NCBI GenBank assembly: GCA_030151765.1
Contig: JASLCW010000470.1
Location: forward strand, 1 to 50,584
Length of the DNA: 50,584 nt
Direction of reading: 5' to 3'
Source of the DNA: Marmoricola sp.
GTDB lineage: Bacteria; Actinomycetota; Actinomycetes; Propionibacteriales; Nocardioidaceae
Positions 46,270 through 50,584 of this stretch are shown in pieces; the first letter of the stretch is position 1; the number at the start of each line of letters is the position of its first letter. The notes below the pieces were generated by a model that saw only the letters and a program-made list of their open reading frames with translations, made no database searches and was not told where the DNA came from. The position numbers and the translations under genes were made by a program.

Positions 46270-47129
46270 GCAAGACTATCGCTTACGACCGTCCTGTCAA
46301 GGACCTCATCGCGGGTCTAAACGCAACGGGGCACGTCACTCACAAGTCATACAAGAAGAAATCGGTCACCATTCACCACAATGGTGGGAACCTCTCTCAC
46401 GAGGGTGTTCTGAATGTGTGGAAGACTCGGCCGGCCTCGGCCCACTTCGATGTCGATGCTTCTGGAGCAGTTGCTCAGTACGTTCTCGTCAATGAGTATG
46501 CCTGGGCTGTCGGTAACACACAAGGTAACTGCGAGACGATCTCTATTGAGATGGCAAACAGTACTGGTGCTCCTAGCTGGAAGGTTGCTGACGCCACGAT
46601 TCAGTCTGCAGCTCGTCTTGCCGGCTGGCTCTTTGCTCACGTGATTGGTGAGCGTCCTTCGACGAGCAACCTTTTCCAGCACAACCACTGGTCGTCCACG
46701 GACTGTCCTGGCCCGTATGTCAAGAACCTGTGGACTGCATTCATCAAGAGCGCACAGGAAGCTTACGACCAGTTCAAGGGCTCGGCCCCGGCTCCAAAAC
46801 CGACTCCGCAGTCTCCGTCCGGTAAGAAGTCGAACGAAGCTATTGCGGCTGAGGTCTGGGTCGGCAAGTGGGGTATTGGAGAAGACCGCATGAAGCGGCT
46901 TCGTGCTGCAGGCTATGACCCGATCGTGATTCAGTCTCTGGTGAACAAAGGTGTCGGTAAGGGCGGCGGAGCTCCTGCTCCAAAACCTGCTCGAAAGAGC
47001 GACAAGGCAATCGCCGTTGAGGTCATTGATGGCAAGTGGGGTAATGGTGCTGATCGTGTTGCGCGCCTTAAGGCCGCTGGCTACTCGCCGCAGCAGGTCC
47101 AGAACATCGTCAACATGCTCCTCAAGTAA
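46266..47129 (+). CDS. Endolysin: N-acetylmuramoyl-L-alanine amidase with two CW_7 repeats
   Basis: 287 residues, ATG 46266. Residues about 20-160 are an Amidase_2/PGRP-type zinc amidase: SVTIHHNGG (first His), FQHNHWSSTDCPGP (His and Cys ligands) and SIEMANSTG. After a Pro/Lys linker come two Cpl-7 (CW_7) repeats: KSNEAIAAEVWVGKWGIG (about 181-225) and KSDKAIAVEVIDGKWGNG (about 243-286), each ending in AAGY and a QxxVN. These bind glycan strands broadly. It cuts the bond between muramic acid and the stem peptide. Confidence 0.93.
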   Translation: MSKTIAYDRPVKDLIAGLNATGHVTHKSYKKKSVTIHHNGGNLSHEGVLNVWKTRPASAHFDVDASGAVAQYVLVNEYAWAVGNTQGNCETISIEMANSTGAPSWKVADATIQSAARLAGWLFAHVIGERPSTSNLFQHNHWSSTDCPGPYVKNLWTAFIKSAQEAYDQFKGSAPAPKPTPQSPSGKKSNEAIAAEVWVGKWGIGEDRMKRLRAAGYDPIVIQSLVNKGVGKGGGAPAPKPARKSDKAIAVEVIDGKWGNGADRVARLKAAGYSPQQVQNIVNMLLK

Positions 47130-47167
47130 ACAGGTCAAAATAGATAGTAAAGAAGGAGGTGAGCACC

Positions 47168-47572
47168 ATGGAAAACAGCATTCTCACGAGCACGAAGAAG
47201 ATCCTCGGTCTAGCTGAAGACTACACAGTGTTCGATTTGGATGTCATCACACACATCAACTCGACCTTCTCTACCTTGCATCAGCTCGGTCTAGGTCCCG
47301 ACGATGGGTTCATGATCGAAGACGAGTCCGCGACATGGACGCAGTTCTTTGGTGCAGATCCCCGTCTGAACTCGATCAAGACTCTCGTCTACCTTCGAGT
47401 TCGCATTCTGTTTGACCCTCCTCAAACGTCACATCACATGGATGCAGCCCAGAACCAGATCAAGGAGCTCGAGTGGCGCCTTAACGTGGTTCGTGAGGGT
47501 GATACTCATCCGTATGTCCCGCCAGTTCCCGACCCGGAAGATGGTGTAATCCTCGACGGAGGTGGAGCATGA
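47168..47572 (+). CDS. gp6-like connector/tail-region protein
   Basis: 134 residues from ATG 47168 (AAGGAGGTGAGCACC upstream); the GTG at 47159 overlaps that site. ENSILTSTKKILGLAEDYTVFDLDVITHINS, kept here in outline, then LGPDDGFMIEDESATWTQFF and VRILFDPPQTSHHMDA with KELEWRLNVV is the pattern of phage gp6-like head-tail connector proteins. Its place among tail-fibre genes rather than after the capsid gene is unusual but seen in related phages. Confidence 0.68.
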   Translation: MENSILTSTKKILGLAEDYTVFDLDVITHINSTFSTLHQLGLGPDDGFMIEDESATWTQFFGADPRLNSIKTLVYLRVRILFDPPQTSHHMDAAQNQIKELEWRLNVVREGDTHPYVPPVPDPEDGVILDGGGA

Positions 47573-47856
47573 GTGACATTGAGAACGTCCGTTTCAAGAT
47601 GCGTCGCGACAAGAAGGATACTTGGGCCGCAAGGAACCCGATCCTTCGTGATGGCGAACCAGGCTATGAAAAGGACACTCGCTTGATGAAGATCGGTGAT
47701 GGTCTTACGGCATGGAATGACCTGCCGTACACGTGTGCAGACGGGGGAGGGGGCGACGGCTCTCTCCTTCAGCACATTAATTCACCACTTCCACACCCAG
47801 TATACGATGACGGGCCTTCCCTGGCTCTTCTTTACGAGAACGCAAAGGCAGGTTGA
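47569..47856 (+). CDS. Tail fibre N-terminal-type protein (Mtd_N-like)
   Basis: 95 residues, ATG 47569 overlapping the previous stop (ATGA). RFKMRRDKKDTWAARNPILRDGEPGYEKDT followed by MKIGDGLTAWNDLPYT is the typical major-tropism-determinant N-terminal/hyaluronidase trimer motif of phage fibres, here as a separate short protein. A Gly/Asp run (DGGGGDGS) links to a short C-terminus. It may be an adaptor on which the next fibre proteins assemble. Confidence 0.75.
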   Translation: MSDIENVRFKMRRDKKDTWAARNPILRDGEPGYEKDTRLMKIGDGLTAWNDLPYTCADGGGGDGSLLQHINSPLPHPVYDDGPSLALLYENAKAG

Positions 47857-47858
47857 TC

Positions 47859-48785
47859 ATGTCACTTCAGAATCGACTCAGTGATCTGATCACTGCGGTT
47901 GCAACAGACTGGAAGAACACGAAGGTCTGGATTTTCGGTTCGCTGAATGGATCTCTCGCGGATCTCATTACAACGGACAAGAGCTCGATCGTTGCGGCGA
48001 TCAACGAGGTCAAGTCTACGGGTGGTGGAGGCGCTCCGCCGGATGCAAGTGAGACTGTCAAGGGTATCGCTCAGATCGCGACTCAGGCTGAGACCGACAC
48101 GGGTACGAATGATGCGAAGTTCGTCACTCCGAAGAAGTTCAGTACACGCCTGGCTGCTTATGCCCAACCGCTGAGTGCAAATCTCACGACGTTGGCTGGA
48201 GTGGCTTCCGGAGCATTTGGTCGGACACTTTTGGGTGCAGCAACTAAGGCAGACGCTCAAAATGCCCTTTCCTTAGCTCCTGTGGCCCTTTCTGGATCGG
48301 CTTCAGACCTTACTACGGGAATGCTTCCGACGAATGTTCTCCCGCCGCTGGCGATCAGTGAGACGTTCCCGGTTAACAGCCAGGCTGAGATGCTTGCGCT
48401 GACTGCCCAGCAAGGTGACGTGGCTATCCGGTCTGACCAGGGTGGGAAGTTCTACTGGCTTGCAGCGAATGATCCCTCAGTTCTGGCGAACTGGAAGGTG
48501 ATGGTTGCCAATGGTGATGTCTCCTCGGTCAACTCCAAGACTGGAGCGGTAGTTCTTGTCAAGGCCGATGTTGGGTTGGGCAATGTCGACAACACGTCGG
48601 ATGCTAACAAGCCAGTCTCGACTGCTCAGGCTGCCGCAATTTCTGGAAAGCTTGCCATTGCGAGTAACTTGAGTGATTTGGCTGACGTTGCTGCAGCTCG
48701 AAACAACCTCTCGGTATATTCCAAAGCCGAACTCGGTAACCCTGAGACAGATCTAGTGGCGCTGTATACCGCCGCTAAGGCATGA
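47859..48785 (+). CDS. Tail fibre protein
   Basis: 308 residues from ATG 47859; the upstream TTG 47853 overlaps the previous stop. It opens MSLQNRLSDLITAVATDW, the same start as the protein at 48782. The middle has TVKGIAQIATQAETDTGTNDAKFVTPKKF, a tail-fibre repeat motif, and the C-terminal half contains VNSKTGAVVLVKADVGLGNVDNTSDANKPVST, the widespread phage fibre collar element (each quoted only in short pieces: AQIATQAETDTGTND, GLGNVDNTSDANKP). It probably forms a trimeric receptor-binding fibre. Confidence 0.82.
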   Translation: MSLQNRLSDLITAVATDWKNTKVWIFGSLNGSLADLITTDKSSIVAAINEVKSTGGGGAPPDASETVKGIAQIATQAETDTGTNDAKFVTPKKFSTRLAAYAQPLSANLTTLAGVASGAFGRTLLGAATKADAQNALSLAPVALSGSASDLTTGMLPTNVLPPLAISETFPVNSQAEMLALTAQQGDVAIRSDQGGKFYWLAANDPSVLANWKVMVANGDVSSVNSKTGAVVLVKADVGLGNVDNTSDANKPVSTAQAAAISGKLAIASNLSDLADVAAARNNLSVYSKAELGNPETDLVALYTAAKA

Positions 48786-49210
48786 GTCTCCAGACTCGCC
48801 TCAGTGCTCTCATTACGGCCATTGGGGCAGATGTCAAGAATCTGACCAATACTATGCCATCACAACCCGCGCAATTTAGTATGGACGGAATCTGTTATGC
48901 CAAGAATGGAACGCTTAGGTTTCCAGTTTTGGGGGGCACATACACGATCTCCGCAGTTACGGCAACGGTCGGGACCTCTCCCGCTGGAGCTGCTCTTGTG
49001 GTGGACGTCAGAAAGAATGGAACGACCATTTATACGGGTGGTGTGAATAGACCGAGCATTGCCGCTGGTTCCAATTCGGCCAACGGTGGTGCCCCGTCCA
49101 CGTCATCTGTGACAACCGGGGATTACCTGACGGTTGATGTCGTCTCTGTCGGGTCAACGACTCCAGGATCGGATCTGGTTGTCAATATTTTGTTGACAAG
49201 GACGAGCTAA
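48782..49210 (+). CDS. Tail fibre or tip protein with shared N-terminal module
   Basis: 142 residues, ATG 48782 overlapping the previous stop (ATGA). MSLQTRLSALITAIGADVKN repeats the N-terminal helix of the preceding fibre. The rest is a small beta sandwich (GTYTISAVTATVGTSPAGA, VDVRKNGTTIYTGG, YLTVDVVSVGSTTPGSDL) like lectin or fibre-head domains. The shared helix may let both proteins dock on the same platform. Confidence 0.72.
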   Translation: MSLQTRLSALITAIGADVKNLTNTMPSQPAQFSMDGICYAKNGTLRFPVLGGTYTISAVTATVGTSPAGAALVVDVRKNGTTIYTGGVNRPSIAAGSNSANGGAPSTSSVTTGDYLTVDVVSVGSTTPGSDLVVNILLTRTS

Positions 49211-49878
49211 TGGCTATCACGTTTGTGGGTCAAGTAGCATATTCTCGTGGTGGACTCGATGGTGGGGCGATTACAGTTCCACAGATCACGGGGATTCGTA
49301 AAGGCGATTTGATTGTTTTCGTTTCGATGAACTCGGATAACAGTCAGTCAAGTCGACCAACCGATCTTACTGGGTGGACTAGTCTTGCTGGCACAACTGG
49401 TGTAATGGCCTATTGGCGATTTGCCGATCCTGGGGTTGATCCTGCTGGTGGTTGGGCAACTACCTCATCATCGGCGCTGTCAAGTCGAATCTTGGGGACC
49501 GCAGCTTTTCGTGGTGTTCATCCTATTCGACCTATTTCGGTGTTTGGCTCATCTGGTTATGTCGGCGCCGCAAGCAATACCACGCCGATCCCGATCCCAT
49601 CGATTAATACTCTCGGTGATGAGACATATCTAGCACAGATTGCTTTTACACCATCGCCACGCGGATTTGTCGCGCCAAGCGGAACTATCAAGGATGCTGA
49701 CTCGACATATCCAAATAGTAATGGCGGTTTAGCCACTGGTCATGAAGCTCTTCAGAAGAAGGCTGCTGCTACTGGTGTTCGGAACTGGTTGATGAGTGCT
49801 GCTGGCGCAGTCAATGCCGCGGGCGTTGTACTGGCTCTAAATCCAGACGTTTCATCCAAGTGGGGTCAATCCATTTAA
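49210..49878 (+). CDS. Putative tail-tip adhesin
   Basis: 222 residues, ATG 49210 overlapping the previous stop (TAATG). It is a beta-rich protein rich in Gly/Ser/Thr: GAITVPQITGIRKGDLIVFV, GWTSLAGTTGVMAYWRFADPG and ARRG-like turns; TAAFRGVHPIRPISVFGSSG is typical of phage proteins with a lectin-like jelly-roll. It ends the fibre cluster. The receptor role is inferred from position. Confidence 0.65.
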   Translation: MAITFVGQVAYSRGGLDGGAITVPQITGIRKGDLIVFVSMNSDNSQSSRPTDLTGWTSLAGTTGVMAYWRFADPGVDPAGGWATTSSSALSSRILGTAAFRGVHPIRPISVFGSSGYVGAASNTTPIPIPSINTLGDETYLAQIAFTPSPRGFVAPSGTIKDADSTYPNSNGGLATGHEALQKKAAATGVRNWLMSAAGAVNAAGVVLALNPDVSSKWGQSI

Positions 49879-49897
49879 CTTCGGAAAGGAAGTTACC

Positions 49898-50584
49898 ATG
49901 AGTGAATCAATTGAAGACTTCCTTTCCCATCATGGGGTTAAAGGAATGCACTGGGGTATTCGGAAGGATCGTTCTTCCGGGAAAAAGCCTCGCCAAGTTG
50001 CTAAGGCAGATAAGAAGTTCGAGAAGAAGTTTCAGGGCAACGATATTCGTGGCTTCATTCAGATCCAGAACACCTTTGCGGAACACATCAATCCGATGCT
50101 TGACACTTTGAATTCCCAACCAAAGTACAAGGGGAAGGATCTCAACTCAAGTCGCGCACTTCATGATTCATATATGAAGGACTATGAGAAGCTCGTCGAG
50201 AAGGCTGCTGCAGCTACTGAGAAGTCGATCGGGACGAATGCGTCTGGTACGCGCAAAGTATCAGTCACTCGCGAGGGTTTCGGTGAGAATGCTGTCTGGC
50301 GAGCCGAGCTAGTGGATGTGAAGGTTAAGCATGCTGCTTCAACGACAGACGTTTTCATGAAGCCAACATTCAATAACCTTGGGCAGATTGTGAAGTTAAC
50401 TGTAGTTGACAACACGGTTACACATTCGGAGGAATCAATGACTGATGTTAATGATGTCCTTGCACACTACGGCGTCAAGGGAATGCATTGGGGTATTCGT
50501 AAGCGCAAACCAGGCAAGATTGGCCGAAGCAAGAAGAGTGAAAAGGAAGTTTCTCCCGTCTCTGAAGATGCGATGAAGGCTAAC
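49898..50584 (+). CDS. VKGMHWG-tagged head protein with two tag copies (continues at base 1)
   Basis: ATG 49898 (GGAAAGGAAGTTACC upstream). The frame is open to the window end and, across the circular join, to 304: about 307 residues in all. Residues 11-24 (SHHGVKGMHWGIRK) and residues 191-203 (HYGVKGMHWGIRK) are near-identical tags. The second tag sits just behind an in-frame ATG at 50438 that has CGGAGGA five to six bases upstream, so a 127-residue shorter product may also be made. The stretch between is a helical and beta mixture without clear family. Its place before terL and the tag type point to a head protein. Confidence 0.72.
   Translation, partial: MSESIEDFLSHHGVKGMHWGIRKDRSSGKKPRQVAKADKKFEKKFQGNDIRGFIQIQNTFAEHINPMLDTLNSQPKYKGKDLNSSRALHDSYMKDYEKLVEKAAAATEKSIGTNASGTRKVSVTREGFGENAVWRAELVDVKVKHAASTTDVFMKPTFNNLGQIVKLTVVDNTVTHSEESMTDVNDVLAHYGVKGMHWGIRKRKPGKIGRSKKSEKEVSPVSEDAMKAN
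50518..50584. repeat. Terminal redundancy, right copy
   Basis: Exact copy of bases 1-67. When the ends are joined, the frame that opens at 49898 continues to the stop at 302-304. Confidence 0.9.

Noticed and set aside
1..50584. Apparent excess of CATATT/ATATTT words, with Tyr as TAT before TTG
   Set aside because: Many are visible, but expectation is already around a dozen per six-mer and I cannot count reliably; a k-mer analysis against codon-shuffled sequence would decide.
1..50584. Lysogeny module or CRISPR array
   Set aside because: No integrase, excisionase, repressor/Cro pair, attachment-site-like duplication or regularly spaced repeats were seen; this is absence of recognition, not proof.

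Overview
The window looks like one complete genome of a tailed phage with a long non-contractile tail (siphovirus), opened at an arbitrary point of a circular map. Bases 1-67 are repeated exactly at 50518-50584, and one reading frame runs through the junction, so the unique length is about 50,517 bp. Every convincing gene is on the + strand. The host is probably a Gram-positive bacterium and most likely an actinobacterium. The evidence is strong GGAGG-type ribosome sites with GTG and TTG starts, a Siphovirus ReqiPepy6 Gp37-like tail protein, a DUF3039-like zinc peptide, the RHRIGFSYNEQS form of ThyX, and an amidase endolysin with Cpl-7 (CW_7) repeats. I saw no integrase, excisionase or recognisable repressor, so I lean towards a virulent phage.

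Layout. Positions 45.3-50.6 kb joined to 0-18.8 kb form the virion and lysis arm: a probable small terminase, HNH nuclease, endolysin, connector-like protein, tail fibres, a VKGMHWG-tagged head protein, large terminase, portal, a protease-capsid fusion, head-tail joining proteins, three tail-tube paralogues interleaved with an SGNH hydrolase and a glycine-rich adhesin, tape measure, distal tail, Gp37-like protein and holin. Positions 18.8-26.5 kb hold many small membrane or secreted proteins driven by a repeated promoter. Positions 26.5-32.6 kb hold replication genes: a 1275-residue helicase-primase-polymerase fusion, an SSB-like protein and small accessory proteins. Positions 32.6-34.2 kb are RNA-rich: a small structured RNA, a roughly 0.58 kb ornate structured non-coding stretch and a tRNA-like element. 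Positions 34.2-45.2 kb hold nucleotide metabolism (ThyX, dNMP kinase), a 2OG oxygenase, a metallopeptidase-like protein, a SNF2-like helicase with nested genes, an AT-rich origin-like region, nucleases, and a large protein with the DFDGD signature of double-psi beta-barrel RNA polymerases.

How it fits together. A 25-bp promoter signature (TCGC, then TATAATGAGA starting 19 bases after the first T) recurs at seven places, all in the middle of the genome. It precedes small membrane proteins and two small RNAs. A separate 14-mer (AAAAAGTAGCGATC) recurs in three intergenic gaps and could be an operator. The most unusual items are the large structured RNA, the RNA-polymerase-like protein carrying a head-protein-like N-terminal tag, the three-part replication fusion, and the reading frames nested in a helicase insertion.
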